Origin: Halorussus gelatinilyticus
GTDB lineage: Archaea; Halobacteriota; Halobacteria; Halobacteriales; Haladaptataceae
DNA length: 64,000 bases
Assembly: GCF_023238445.1 (NCBI RefSeq)
Contig: NZ_CP096658.1
Location: 124,001 to 188,000 of the forward strand
Reading direction: 5' to 3'
A program made the position numbers and the translations under genes. This document shows positions 34,559-43,890 of the stretch, piece after piece. How positions within the stretch are numbered: position 1 is the stretch's first letter; every line of letters starts with the position of its first letter. The notes under the pieces are model-generated. The model ran no database searches and was not told where the DNA came from. It saw nothing but the letters and a program-made list of their open reading frames with translations.

Positions 34559-35173
34559 CTATATGTGGTCTTGAACTGCCCAAATCTTCCGAGATAGGTG
34601 TAATATGCTGGATATAACTCCAACTGCCGGAACTCCTAGTAGGAAAATGAGATGTTTTGGGACAAAATTATCGGTAGTAATGCCTTTGTAAAATAACCCG
34701 ACTCCAGCAGCGATTGAGCCAGTAACAAGCAATTGAACGGCAAACCGCCAGTTCGAGGCGTAGAATTTCAGTTGTTTGTCAGTCATGTTTCGGAGTCTTT
34801 CTGGCCTAATGGGAATTAGATATACTTCAAATATCATGGCTAAAAGAACAGAATATGCTACGGTGACTCCCATGAATGCATAAGACCAACCATCCGTACC
34901 GAAATATGATAACACTATATATAGGAATATCAAAACTATGGCTCTAACTGGGAGGTGGAGAGGTTTTTTCTGAAGTATTGCATACCTATTGGAAGCGAAG
35001 AACCAAAATAAAAGGATGATTGGCATTGGGAATAGGAAACAATTGAATCCTTGCACCCCATCTCCAGCAGGTGGTGTGTAGCGATAAGCGAAATCAGCGA
35101 GCATTGCCATCAGAATAAACCCATACACTCCGATGAGAAGAAAGACAGCAGTATCTTCATATTCCTTCTCCAT
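34559..35173 (-). CDS. AT-rich membrane protein, unknown function
   Basis: 204 residues with five clear hydrophobic helices and few acidic residues. Codons are AT-rich (many ATA, TTT, AAA), in contrast to everything around it. A short cytoplasmic stretch RPERLRNMTDKQLKFYASNW separates the last two helices. No known family recognised. It is transcribed alone from an AT-rich upstream region toward the PAP2-like stop. Composition points to recent acquisition. Confidence 0.7.
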   Translation of the reverse strand: MEKEYEDTAVFLLIGVYGFILMAMLADFAYRYTPPAGDGVQGFNCFLFPMPIILLFWFFASNRYAILQKKPLHLPVRAIVLIFLYIVLSYFGTDGWSYAFMGVTVAYSVLLAMIFEVYLIPIRPERLRNMTDKQLKFYASNWRFAVQLLVTGSIAAGVGLFYKGITTDNFVPKHLIFLLGVPAVGVISSILHLSRKIWAVQDHI

Positions 35174-35280
35174 TTTGAGAAAACAAATCCGATGAAAGAG
35201 TTATAATTTCCGATTCGTCGTTTCCATACCGGACGCGTAGACGACACCCTTTTCCCGACTAACCGACCAAATACCACGTA

Positions 35281-36936
35281 ATGAGTACCGAGACGCCGGA
35301 CGCCACCGAGACCGAGGCGTTCGAGCGGGTTTGCGAAGAACTCGTCGAGCGCATCCTCGACGGCGACGTAGAGCGCGACGAGTTGGAAAGCGAGAAGCTG
35401 TCGGTCTGCTCGGAGCACTCCTCGCCGAAGGTGCCCAAGAACTCCGAACTGCTCGACTACGCGCCCGAGGAGCGCCGCGAAGACCTACAGGAAGTCCTCC
35501 AGAACAAGCCGGTTCGGACCGCTTCGGGCGTCTCGCCGGTCGCCATCATGACGAGTCCCCACCAGTGCCCGCACGGGAAGTGTCTCTACTGTCCCGGCGG
35601 GCCGGGGTCGGAGTTCTCCTCCTCGCAGAGCTACACCGGTCACGAACCGGCGGCGGCCCGCGGCGTCCAGAACGACTACGACCCCTACGGGCAGGTGACG
35701 CTCCGCCTCGAACAGCTGCGCGAAATCGGCCACCCGGTAGACAAGGTCGAACTCATCCTGATGGGCGGGACGATGACCGCGCGCTCCCACGACTATCAGG
35801 AGTGGTTCGTCAAGCGCGCGCTGGAGGCGATGAACGACTACGACACCGGTAAATCGCCCGAGCCCGCCGAGGGCGTCAGCTTCGCGGAGGACCCCCAAAA
35901 CGTCGATTTCCGCTATCTGGAGGACGTCATCGCCGAGAACGAGCGAAACGACGTCCGCGCCATCGGCATCACCTTCGAGACCAAGCCCGACTGGTGTGAC
36001 CCCGAGCAGATAAATCGGATGCTGGACCTCGGCGGCACGAAGGTCGAGGTCGGCGTCCAGACCACCTACGAGCGAATCAACCGCGAGATGCACCGGGGCC
36101 ACGGCGTGCAGGCCTCCATCGACGCTAACCGGCGACTCCGGGACTCGGCGTTCAAGGTCGGCTTCCACATGATGCCCGGCCAGCCGGGAATGTCCAAGGA
36201 GATGTGTCTCGAAGACTTCCGGCGACTGTTCGAGGACGAGAAGTGGAAGCCCGACTACCTGAAAATCTACCCGACGCTCGTCGTCCGGGGCACCGCGACC
36301 TACGACTGGTGGCACCGCGACGAGTACGAACCGCTCCAGAACGAGGAGGCCGCCGAGTTGGTCGCGGAGATCAAGTCGATGATTCCGAAGTACACCCGCC
36401 TCCAGCGCGTCCAGCGCGACATCCCCGCGGACTTCATCGACGCCGGGGTCTGGAAGTCGAACCTCCGGCAGTTGGCCCGGAAGAAGATGGACGACCACGG
36501 CTGGACCTGCGACTGCATCCGGTGTCGCGAGGTCGGGATGAACGACGAGGACCCCGAGAACGTCGAACTCGACGTGATGACCTACGAGGCCGCTGGCGGC
36601 ACGGAACACTTCATCAGCTACGAGGACCCCGACAAGGACCTCCTGATAGGCTTCTGCCGCCTGCGCGAACCCGGAAATCCGGTGCGCCGGGAACTCGAAG
36701 ACGCCGCCCTCGTGCGGGAACTCCACGTCTACGGCCCGATGGTCGAGGTCGGCGACGAGTCCTACGACTGGCAGCACAAGGGCTACGGCACGAAACTGCT
36801 CCGGAAGGCCGAGGAGTTGGCGGCCGACGCGGGCTACGGGAAGGTCAGCGTCATCTCGGGCATCGGTGCCCGCGAGTACTACCGCGAGAAGTTGGGCTAC
36901 CATCAGGACGGGCCGTACGTGAGCAAGCGACTGTAA
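35281..36936 (+). CDS. elp3: Elp3 family tRNA uridine-34 carboxymethylation enzyme
   Basis: 551 residues, full length. The radical-SAM half has HQCPHGKCLYCPGG (Cys ligands of the 4Fe-4S cluster, about residues 94-107) and GGTMTARSHDYQEWF. A second Cys pair CDCIRC near 415 may bind zinc. The C-terminal GNAT half carries HKGYGTKLLRKAEELA and YYREKLGY. Elp3 uses acetyl-CoA and SAM to form cm5U at the wobble position. It works alone in archaea. ATG at 35281. Confidence 0.96.
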   Translation: MSTETPDATETEAFERVCEELVERILDGDVERDELESEKLSVCSEHSSPKVPKNSELLDYAPEERREDLQEVLQNKPVRTASGVSPVAIMTSPHQCPHGKCLYCPGGPGSEFSSSQSYTGHEPAAARGVQNDYDPYGQVTLRLEQLREIGHPVDKVELILMGGTMTARSHDYQEWFVKRALEAMNDYDTGKSPEPAEGVSFAEDPQNVDFRYLEDVIAENERNDVRAIGITFETKPDWCDPEQINRMLDLGGTKVEVGVQTTYERINREMHRGHGVQASIDANRRLRDSAFKVGFHMMPGQPGMSKEMCLEDFRRLFEDEKWKPDYLKIYPTLVVRGTATYDWWHRDEYEPLQNEEAAELVAEIKSMIPKYTRLQRVQRDIPADFIDAGVWKSNLRQLARKKMDDHGWTCDCIRCREVGMNDEDPENVELDVMTYEAAGGTEHFISYEDPDKDLLIGFCRLREPGNPVRRELEDAALVRELHVYGPMVEVGDESYDWQHKGYGTKLLRKAEELAADAGYGKVSVISGIGAREYYREKLGYHQDGPYVSKRL

Positions 36937-37029
36937 TCGCCGGCAGGTGTTCTCACGCCGCTATGACAGATTCGACGTACACCTCTCCTCTGCCAGTGGC
37001 CTCATTACCGCGAGTCCGCTATCCGCCCC

Positions 37030-37899
37030 ATGCACCTCACCCTCTTGGGCTCGGGCGGCGATTCCCAGACCCCGATGCCGACCTGCGACTGTCGCGTCTG
37101 CGAACCCGCCCGCGAGAAGGGCCGACCCCACGCCAGACTCGGCAACTCGACCTTCGTCCACGAGGCCGACGCGCTGGTGGACGCGCCCGAGTCCATCTGG
37201 GCGATGCTGAACCGCGAGGACGTGACCGACGTGGAGTACATCTTCCTCTCGCACCACCACATGGACCACGTCGGCGGCCTGCGAGTGGTCCAAGCCATCG
37301 GTCGCCCGCAGTATCCCCTCGAAGACTGGGACAACGAGGACCCCGCGACGGTCGTGATGAGCGAGACGACGTACGACCGCATCGCCGAGTCGCTCGACAT
37401 CGAAGCCCAGTACGACGACCGCGGCTACGCCGAGTTCGAGTTTCTGGCGGACGGCGAGACGATGGACCTTGGAGGCGGCATCGAAGTCACGGCCGTCGGC
37501 GCACCCTTGGACCCCGGCGGTCCGGAAGACGCTGCGATGGGCTACTGCTTCTCCGAGAGCGACGCCTCGGTGCTCGTCTTCCCCGACGAGACGACGTTTC
37601 TAGACCTCGACAAGGTGCCCGACGACCTCGATTTGTGGGTCAAGGAGTGTGGCTACTTCCGGGAGACGGGCGACGGCGAACCCATCATGACCGACGAACT
37701 CTGGACCGAGGAGACCGACCACCAGACCACCTTCGACCAGACGCTCGAACAGGTCCGGACCGTCTCCCCCGACCGGACCGTCCTGACCGAAATCGAGGAG
37801 ATTTACCGGCGTCGCCCCGGCGAGTACGCCGACCTCGCCGACGAGTACGCCGACCTCGACGTCGAGTTCGGGCACGACGGGATGACGTTGGAGGTCTGA
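37030..37899 (+). CDS. PhnP-like metallo-beta-lactamase fold hydrolase
   Basis: 289 residues. The N-terminal CDCRVC knuckle (residues 19-24) is the structural zinc site of the PhnP-like branch. HHHMDHVGG (about 76) is the HxHxDH metal motif of the MBL fold. FPDETTFLD appears where the distal Asp ligand is expected. The enzyme should cleave a phosphodiester; PhnP acts on cyclic ribose phosphates, but no C-P lyase genes are nearby. ATG 37030 directly follows elp3 by 93 bp on the same strand. Confidence 0.88.
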   Translation: MHLTLLGSGGDSQTPMPTCDCRVCEPAREKGRPHARLGNSTFVHEADALVDAPESIWAMLNREDVTDVEYIFLSHHHMDHVGGLRVVQAIGRPQYPLEDWDNEDPATVVMSETTYDRIAESLDIEAQYDDRGYAEFEFLADGETMDLGGGIEVTAVGAPLDPGGPEDAAMGYCFSESDASVLVFPDETTFLDLDKVPDDLDLWVKECGYFRETGDGEPIMTDELWTEETDHQTTFDQTLEQVRTVSPDRTVLTEIEEIYRRRPGEYADLADEYADLDVEFGHDGMTLEV

Positions 37900-37940
37900 A
37901 GACGGTCGCCGGGGGGCGCTCCGACTCGGTCGGAAGCGAG

Positions 37941-38936
37941 CTACGCGAACCCGTTCAGCCCGTGAATCTTCTTCGTGCCCTCGTTGATGGCGAACCCGCC
38001 GCCGGTGTTCGAGACGAGCGGGTCGCCGTCGAAGTGGCCGCGGCCGGCGTGGTTGAACGCGATTATTCCCGAATCGATGTTGTACGCCGGACCGCTGACG
38101 CTACCGGTCGTCCCGTCGGCCGTCGCCCAGTAGTACCCCATGTTCTTGACCTTCGCTCCCCACCCGGTGTTCCCGTTGTCGCCGCCCGCCTCGCCGCGCG
38201 CGTTGACCTCGGTGCGACCGACCTTGAGGTGGCCGTTGTAGGCGACCATCGCGTTCCCCGGCGCGTCTATCTTGCAGTCGTAGAGCGCCAGTCGGTAGGT
38301 GTTGTACGACGCGACGGCGCAGGCCTCGTTGTCCCACTTGCACGCGCCGTCGAACGTGATACCGATGGCTTGGGTCGCGCCGACGCCCCCGGTCGCCATC
38401 AGCGAGCGCACTTTGACGCTCTCGGGGTCGTCGCGGTTCCCCTTGAGTTCGACGGGGACGCGCTCGTCTCGCTCGCTCTGTTCGGCCCAGTTCGCCAGAT
38501 ACGGCGGCAACATCACGTGTTCGTCGTAGGTGCCCGGCCGGATGTCGATCTGGACCGGCCGCTGGATGAGCCACGGGAACTCCTCGTCGATGGCCGTCTG
38601 TATCGACTCGTAGTCGCCGCTCCCGTCGGCGGCGACCTTGACGTAGGTCTTCTCGGTGTTGATGGCGGGTCGGGTCCCGCCGAAGTTGGTCACCTCGGCG
38701 CTCCGGGACTCGCTCGTCGGATACTGGAGTCGGTGCCAGTTCGACCCGTCGGCGAGGTAGCGAGCGCCCGTGTCGGTGGCGAGGAACTTCGTGCCCTGCT
38801 TCGGTTGGTACTGGCCCCGGTTCGCCTCCTCGTCGCGTATCTCCACGTCCGTATCGAGTCGTTCGAAGTTGCGGTTCATCGGCTCGTGCCAGTTCGAACT
38901 CCCCCGCGACGGCGTGCTGTAGTCGTGGTTGGTCAT
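37941..38936 (-). CDS. right-handed beta-helix protein with pectinesterase-like start
   Basis: 331 residues. MTNHDYSTPSRGSSNWHEPMN begins a short N-terminal module rich in Asp. VAADGSGDYESIQTAIDE (about 101-118) is the start of a pectinesterase/pectate-lyase-type beta helix, followed by many short repeat-like strands with Asn and Gly. No signal peptide or TM is present. Catalytic residues of pectinesterases are not obvious. It could be a structural or viral-tail-like beta helix. Divergent from rqcH (188 bp between starts). Confidence 0.72.
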   Translation of the reverse strand: MTNHDYSTPSRGSSNWHEPMNRNFERLDTDVEIRDEEANRGQYQPKQGTKFLATDTGARYLADGSNWHRLQYPTSESRSAEVTNFGGTRPAINTEKTYVKVAADGSGDYESIQTAIDEEFPWLIQRPVQIDIRPGTYDEHVMLPPYLANWAEQSERDERVPVELKGNRDDPESVKVRSLMATGGVGATQAIGITFDGACKWDNEACAVASYNTYRLALYDCKIDAPGNAMVAYNGHLKVGRTEVNARGEAGGDNGNTGWGAKVKNMGYYWATADGTTGSVSGPAYNIDSGIIAFNHAGRGHFDGDPLVSNTGGGFAINEGTKKIHGLNGFA

Positions 38937-39124
38937 GTCGGAATCTCCCCCGCGGTCGAAGACCCCGACCGCGGACGTACTCGGTCGAGTCCGCGGGGCG
39001 TTTGTAGTCTTGTTGGCTCGGTCGTCTGTGGGCGTTCTGACCTCTCTACGTTCGGTTTCGATTCGGCCCGGAATAACCTCCGGGAAACGTAACCGGGATA
39101 CCGCAGGCCCTGTTTGGGCTACGT

Positions 39125-41236
39125 ATGACCGACGTCAAGCGGGAACTGTCGAGTATCGACCTCGCCGCCGTAGTCGCGGAACTCGGCGCGTACGAGGGCG
39201 CGAAACTCGACAAGGCCTACCTCTACGACGACGACCTCCTGCGACTCAAGATGCGGGACTTCGACCGCGGCCGCGTCGAACTCATCGTGGAGGTCGGCGA
39301 GACCAAGCGCGCCCACGTCTCGGCCCCGGAGAACGTTCCCGACGCGCCGGGCCGACCGCCGAACTTCGCCATGATGCTCCGCAATCGGCTCTCGGGCGCG
39401 GACTTCGCCGGCGTCGAGCAGTACGGCTTCGACCGCATCCTCCAGTTCCACTTCGAGCGCGGCGACGAGGACACCACCATCGTCGCCGAACTGTTCGGAC
39501 AGGGCAACCTCGCCGTGCTGGACGAGAACAACGAGGTCGTGGACAGCCTCGACACCGTGCGACTCAAGTCCCGGACCGTCGCGCCGGGGAGCCAGTACGA
39601 GTTCCCCGACGAGCGCATCAACCCCCTCGAAGTCGAGTACGAGACCTTGGTGGCCCACATGGACGAGTCGGACACCGACCTCGTGCGAACCCTCGCCACG
39701 CAACTCAACTTCGGGGGGCTCTACGCCGAGGAGGTCTGTACGCGCGCCGGCGTCGAGAAGGGGAAAGACATCGCGGACGCCGACGAGAGCGACTACGAGG
39801 CCATCTTCGAGGCCATCCAGCGACTCGCCGAACCGGTCCGGACCGGGAACTTCGACCCCCGCGTCTACCGGGACGACGACGTGCTGGTGGACGTGACGCC
39901 GATGCCCCTCGAAGAGTACGCCGACCGCGACGGCGAGGCGTTCGACACCTTCAACGAGGCGGTCGATTACTACTTCACCAACTTCGTGCCGGAGGGCGAG
40001 ACGGAGGCCGAGCAGTCCGTCGGCGACCAGCGCCCCGACTTCGAGGCCGAAATCGAGAAGCAGAAACGCATCATCGAACAGCAGGAGCAGGCCATCGAGG
40101 GCTTCGAGCAGGAGGCCGAACTGGAACGCGAGAAGGCCGAACGACTCTACGGCCACTACGGACTCGCCGACGACATCCTCACGACGGTCCGGAACGCGCT
40201 GGACGAGGGGACCTCGTGGGACGAAATCGAGGCCCGCTTCGAGGAAGGGGCCGAGCAGGGCATCGAGGCCGCCGAAGCCGTGCAGGGCGTTGACCCCGAG
40301 AACGGCACGGTCACGGTCGAACTCGACGGCGTGGACGTGCCGCTCGACGCCGAGATGGGGGTCGAGAAGAACGCCGACCGACTCTACACCGAGGCCAAGC
40401 GCATCGAGGGGAAGAAGGAGGGCGCGCTCGCCGCCATCGAGGACACCCGCGAGGACTTGGAGGAAGTCGAACGGCGCAAGGAGGAGTGGGAGGCCGAACC
40501 GGACGACGGTGAGGATGGGGACGACGAGGACGACCACGAGGACGTGGACTGGCTCTCCCGCCAGTCGATTCCGGTCCGCCAGCAGGAACAGTGGTACGAG
40601 CGGTTCCGGTGGTTCCGGACCAGCGACGGCTTCCTCGTCATCGGCGGGCGCAACGCCGACCAGAACGAGGAACTGGTCCAGAAGTACTTGGAGGGCAACG
40701 ACCTGTTCTTCCACGCGCAGGCCCACGGCGGTCCCGTCACCGTCCTCAAGACCTCCGACCCGAGCGAACCCTCCCGCGACGTGGACGTGCCCGAACGGAG
40801 CAAGCGCGAGGCCGCCCAGTTCGCGGTCTCGTACTCGTCGGTCTGGAAGGACAGTCGGTTCGCCGGGGACGCCTACATGGTCACGCCCGACCAAGTGAGC
40901 AAGACGCCCGAGAGCGGCGAGTACTTGGAGAAGGGCGGGTTCGCCATCCGCGGCGACCGCGAGTACTTCCGCGACGTCGAGGTCGGCGTCGCGGTCGGCA
41001 TCTCGTGTGAACCCCACACCCGCGTCCTCGGCGGGCCGCCCGAGGCCATCGTCCCGCAGGTCGAGACCCACGTCGCGGTCGAACCCGGACGCTACGCCCA
41101 GAACGACATCGCCAAGCGCATCTATCGGGCGTTCCGCGAGCGATTCGCCGACACCTCCTTCGTCCGGAAAGTGGCGAGTCCCGACCTGATTCAGGAGTTC
41201 CTGCCGCCGGGCGGGAGTCGGATGAAGGAGGAGTAG
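39125..41236 (+). CDS. rqcH: RqcH/NEMF (Rqc2) family ribosome quality control protein
   Basis: 703 residues. NFACT-N at the start (LSSIDLAAVVAELGAYEGAK, then PPNFAMMLRNRLSGADF), a long coiled coil (about 310-480) with an acidic DDGEDGDDEDDHED insert, and the NFACT-R/DUF814 domain RWFRTSDGFLVIGGRNADQN (about 493-512). These proteins bind the large ribosomal subunit carrying a stalled peptidyl-tRNA and recruit tRNA-Ala for tail synthesis. Ends in a GC-rich hairpin terminator. ATG 39125. Confidence 0.94.
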   Translation: MTDVKRELSSIDLAAVVAELGAYEGAKLDKAYLYDDDLLRLKMRDFDRGRVELIVEVGETKRAHVSAPENVPDAPGRPPNFAMMLRNRLSGADFAGVEQYGFDRILQFHFERGDEDTTIVAELFGQGNLAVLDENNEVVDSLDTVRLKSRTVAPGSQYEFPDERINPLEVEYETLVAHMDESDTDLVRTLATQLNFGGLYAEEVCTRAGVEKGKDIADADESDYEAIFEAIQRLAEPVRTGNFDPRVYRDDDVLVDVTPMPLEEYADRDGEAFDTFNEAVDYYFTNFVPEGETEAEQSVGDQRPDFEAEIEKQKRIIEQQEQAIEGFEQEAELEREKAERLYGHYGLADDILTTVRNALDEGTSWDEIEARFEEGAEQGIEAAEAVQGVDPENGTVTVELDGVDVPLDAEMGVEKNADRLYTEAKRIEGKKEGALAAIEDTREDLEEVERRKEEWEAEPDDGEDGDDEDDHEDVDWLSRQSIPVRQQEQWYERFRWFRTSDGFLVIGGRNADQNEELVQKYLEGNDLFFHAQAHGGPVTVLKTSDPSEPSRDVDVPERSKREAAQFAVSYSSVWKDSRFAGDAYMVTPDQVSKTPESGEYLEKGGFAIRGDREYFRDVEVGVAVGISCEPHTRVLGGPPEAIVPQVETHVAVEPGRYAQNDIAKRIYRAFRERFADTSFVRKVASPDLIQEFLPPGGSRMKEE

Positions 41237-41245
41237 CGGCGGCGT

Positions 41246-41285
41246 ATCGAGGTGGCCCGCGCGAGCGCGGGCCACCTCGATTTTC
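41246..41285 (+). terminator. strong hairpin terminator after rqcH
   Basis: ATCGAGGTGGCCCGCG (41246-41261) and its exact complement (41266-41281) form a 16-bp stem with loop CGAG, followed by TTTTCC. It begins 10 bp after the rqcH stop. This is a rare bacterial-like intrinsic terminator shape for archaea. Confidence 0.75.
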
Positions 41286-41407
41286 CCGTCCTCCTCACAC
41301 CGCACCGCGCCACGTCCAGCCACGCAAAGACTAAGCTGTTAGCGAACCTACTTACTGTAAGCGAGCCACTTTCTTCGGGAAGCCGAAGCGCCCGCTCGGA
41401 GTTTACA

Positions 41408-42169
41408 ATGTTCAAAACAGCACTCAGATACGTCGTAGACAGCGACGACGGCACCAAAACGTTACTCGTCGGCGGGCTACTCACCCTGTTCTCGTGGCTC
41501 CTGATTCCGGCGGTGTTCGTCGCGGGCTACCTCCAGCGCGTCCTCGCCCGGACGAACGCCGAGGAACCCGCGCCGTCGTTCGACGACTGGGGCGACCTGT
41601 TCGCCGAGGGCCTCAAGGCCATCGTGGTCACGCTGGCGTACTTCGCGCTCCCGGTCGTCCTGCTGACCGCGGTGGCGGCGAGTCTGGTCGTCTTCTCGGT
41701 CGAGACGACGGTCGTGGAGTCCGACGCGGGCCTCCCGACCGACCCCGCGACGGTCGCCGAACCCGTCACGAACGTCGGTCCCGACCTCCTGAGCGTGGTC
41801 GTGGTCTTCGGCGGTCTCGCACTCGCCGGGCTGACCGCGCTCGTCGCGTGGTACGTCCTGCCCGCCGCGCTCGCCCGCCTCGCGGTCGAGGGTCGGCTCG
41901 GCGCGGCGTTCCAGTTCCGACCGCTCTGGCGCGTCGTCACTACGAACTCCTACGCGACCGGCTGGCTGGTCGCGCTGGTCGTCCTCGTGGTCGGCGGGGC
42001 GCTGGTCGGCGCTCTCGCCTCGATACCCTTCGTCGGGTGGGTGCTGATTCCGTTCGCGACGTTCTACCTCGACGCCGTCGCCTTCGCGCTCTACGGACAG
42101 GGGTACCGCGAGGCGACCCCGACCGACCGCCGAGAGACCGTCGGCGGAAGCGAGCGAGCGACCGCCTGA
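41408..42169 (+). CDS. DUF4013 membrane protein, paralogue 1
   Basis: 253 residues. MFKTALRYVVDSDDGTKTLL followed by four to six helices with the DUF4013 pattern: LIPAVFVAGYLQRVL, then APSFDDWGDLFAEGLKAI, then a long aliphatic half ending FYLDAVAFALYGQGYR. The function of the family is unknown. A CTTACTGTAAG palindrome at 41351-41361 lies upstream. First of four tandem paralogues between rqcH and pelA. Confidence 0.85.
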   Translation: MFKTALRYVVDSDDGTKTLLVGGLLTLFSWLLIPAVFVAGYLQRVLARTNAEEPAPSFDDWGDLFAEGLKAIVVTLAYFALPVVLLTAVAASLVVFSVETTVVESDAGLPTDPATVAEPVTNVGPDLLSVVVVFGGLALAGLTALVAWYVLPAALARLAVEGRLGAAFQFRPLWRVVTTNSYATGWLVALVVLVVGGALVGALASIPFVGWVLIPFATFYLDAVAFALYGQGYREATPTDRRETVGGSERATA

Positions 42170-42305
42170 AGTCCGAGGTCGATGCTCCCGAACCTCCGTC
42201 CGCGTTCGAGTCTCCGTCCGCTCCCGAGTTCTCGTCCGCTCTCTCCGCTTCCTGTTCTCACGGGCGAGTAGCCAGACCTAACTTCCCGCGTTCGAAGTTC
42301 CGTGC

Positions 42306-42992
42306 ATGCTCAGCGAGGCGCTCGTCTACCCGGTTCGCGGCGAGGACCGCGAGGAGACCCTGCTCGTCGGCGCGATTCTCGTCGTCACGCTCGGACTCCT
42401 CGCGCGACTCGGCGTCCTCGCGGTCCTCTCGCTCGTCCCCGCCGTCCTGCTGGCCGGCTACGCCCAGTCGGTGTTTCGGGCCACCGTCGAGTCGTCCGGC
42501 GCGTCCGCGGCGTCCGCGGACGCGCCGCCCCGATTCGGGAACGTCCGCACGCTGGCGGCCGACGGCCTGCGCGCGGTCGTCGTCGCGGTCGGCTACCTCT
42601 CGGTCCCCGCGACGGTCCTCGTCCTGACGGTCGGCGGCGCGAGCGCGGGCGGACGACCCGAGTCGTTCGGGACCACGCTGTTCGTCTTCGGCGCGGGCAC
42701 GGTCGTCCTCTTCCTCTCGCTCGGGTTCGCCTACCTCCTGCCCGCGGCGCTGGCCGGGGTCGCCCGGACCCGGACCCTCGGCGCGGCGCTCGACCGCGGG
42801 CGACTCGTCCGGAGCGCGCGGAGCGGCGGTTACTTCGTCGCCTTGGTCGCGGCGGTCGTCACGAGCGTCGTCTTCGCCGTCGCGCTCGGATCGCTGGCCG
42901 CGTTCGGGCGGCCGGGCGAGGTGGCGGCGCTCGCCGGCGGCTTCTACGCGCTGGTCGTGGTCGCGCGGCTGGTGGGTCGCGGGGTCGCTTGA
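42306..42992 (+). CDS. DUF4013 membrane protein, paralogue 2
   Basis: 228 residues, shorter than paralogue 1 and more diverged. MLSEALVYPVRGEDREETLLV matches the family start, and FGNVRTLAADGLRAVVVAVGYL takes the place of the FDDWGDLF stretch. Four to six helices follow. The C-terminus GGFYALVVVARLVGRGVA is the source of the 45-bp repeat found again after paralogue 3. Function unknown. Confidence 0.82.
   Translation: MLSEALVYPVRGEDREETLLVGAILVVTLGLLARLGVLAVLSLVPAVLLAGYAQSVFRATVESSGASAASADAPPRFGNVRTLAADGLRAVVVAVGYLSVPATVLVLTVGGASAGGRPESFGTTLFVFGAGTVVLFLSLGFAYLLPAALAGVARTRTLGAALDRGRLVRSARSGGYFVALVAAVVTSVVFAVALGSLAAFGRPGEVAALAGGFYALVVVARLVGRGVA
42935..42979 (+). repeat. 45-bp direct repeat, copy 1
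   Basis: This segment is identical base for base to 43893-43937. It encodes the C-terminal helix of paralogue 2. The two copies start 958 bp apart and flank paralogue 3. Confidence 0.95.
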
Positions 42993-43041
42993 CCGCTCTC
43001 CACGGTCGTACGCGAAGACTTATCGGAACGACGACCGTTCG

Positions 43042-43875
43042 TTGAGGACACTCGTGGACTGGCTCCGATACCCGCTGTCGGGCGAGACGCCCGCTCGGAC
43101 GCTGGCCGTCGGCGCGGCGCTGAGTGCGCTCGGTGTACTGATACTTCCCGCGCTCGTCGTCACCGGCTACTACGGCCGGGTCCTCGACCGGAGTTCCCGC
43201 GGCGCGGACGCTCCGTCGTTCGAGTCCGTCGGCGACCTGCTCGCGTCCGGGTTTCGGACGTGGGCGGTCCTCGCCGGGTATCTGCTCGTCGGCGTGGTCG
43301 CGGTCGCCGTTCTCGGGGTCATCACGCTCGTGCTAGGCGGGGCGAACACCGGCCTCGGCGCCGCGTTCGGTGCGCTGGTAATCGGCGCGCTGTTGGTCAC
43401 GGCGGTCGGGCTACTGGCGTTCCCCGCGTGGTACTTCGTGCCCGCCGCGTTGACTCGCGTCGCCCGCGAGCAGTCTATCAGGGCCGGATTCGAACTGCGG
43501 GCCGTCTGGCGGGTCATCTCCGACCGGCGGTACTTCGCGAGGTGGCTCGCCGGCTTCGGCGCGTTCGCGGGTGGGTCGGTGGGGTACGCGGGTCTCAGCG
43601 CGCTGGACGTCGGCGTGCCGCTGGTCGGGCACGTCCTCGGAACCGGACTCAACTTCTACTCCGGGGTCGTGGCCGTCCACTTGTGGGGCCGGGGGTACGC
43701 GGCCGCGAGCGACGAGTCGGCGGTCGCGGACTCTCCGGCCACCGACTCTCCGGCCGCCGACTCCGCGCCCGATTCGACCGCCGACCGCGCAGACGACCGA
43801 GAGCCGGGCCGGTCTGCGGAGTGGGGTGCGGACGCCGCGCGCTGGCGGGAGCGCCGCCGCGAGGGCGGCGAGTAG
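43042..43875 (+). CDS. DUF4013 membrane protein, paralogue 3
   Basis: 277 residues if the TTG at 43042 is used; a GTG at 43054 would give 273, and I cannot decide between them. The start RTLVDWLRYPLSGETPARTL, APSFESVGDLLASGFR and FYSGVVAVHLWGRGYA fit the family. A Ser/Asp/Ala-rich tail from about residue 230 and a final basic RWRERRREGG stretch are unusual. AGACTTATCGG before the start is a TATA candidate. It is followed by a fragment of another paralogue. Confidence 0.78.
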   Translation: MRTLVDWLRYPLSGETPARTLAVGAALSALGVLILPALVVTGYYGRVLDRSSRGADAPSFESVGDLLASGFRTWAVLAGYLLVGVVAVAVLGVITLVLGGANTGLGAAFGALVIGALLVTAVGLLAFPAWYFVPAALTRVAREQSIRAGFELRAVWRVISDRRYFARWLAGFGAFAGGSVGYAGLSALDVGVPLVGHVLGTGLNFYSGVVAVHLWGRGYAAASDESAVADSPATDSPAADSAPDSTADRADDREPGRSAEWGADAARWRERRREGGE

Positions 43876-43890
43876 CGCGACGGAGAGTAG

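Noticed and set aside
36204-39092. 962-codon open frame on the plus strand
   Set aside because: It is an Arg-rich shadow of elp3 and the MBL gene in another frame, then antisense to the beta-helix gene. High GC leaves few stops.
39119-41323. 734-codon open frame opposite rqcH
   Set aside because: Antisense of rqcH, whose domains are clear; no domain in the complementary frame.
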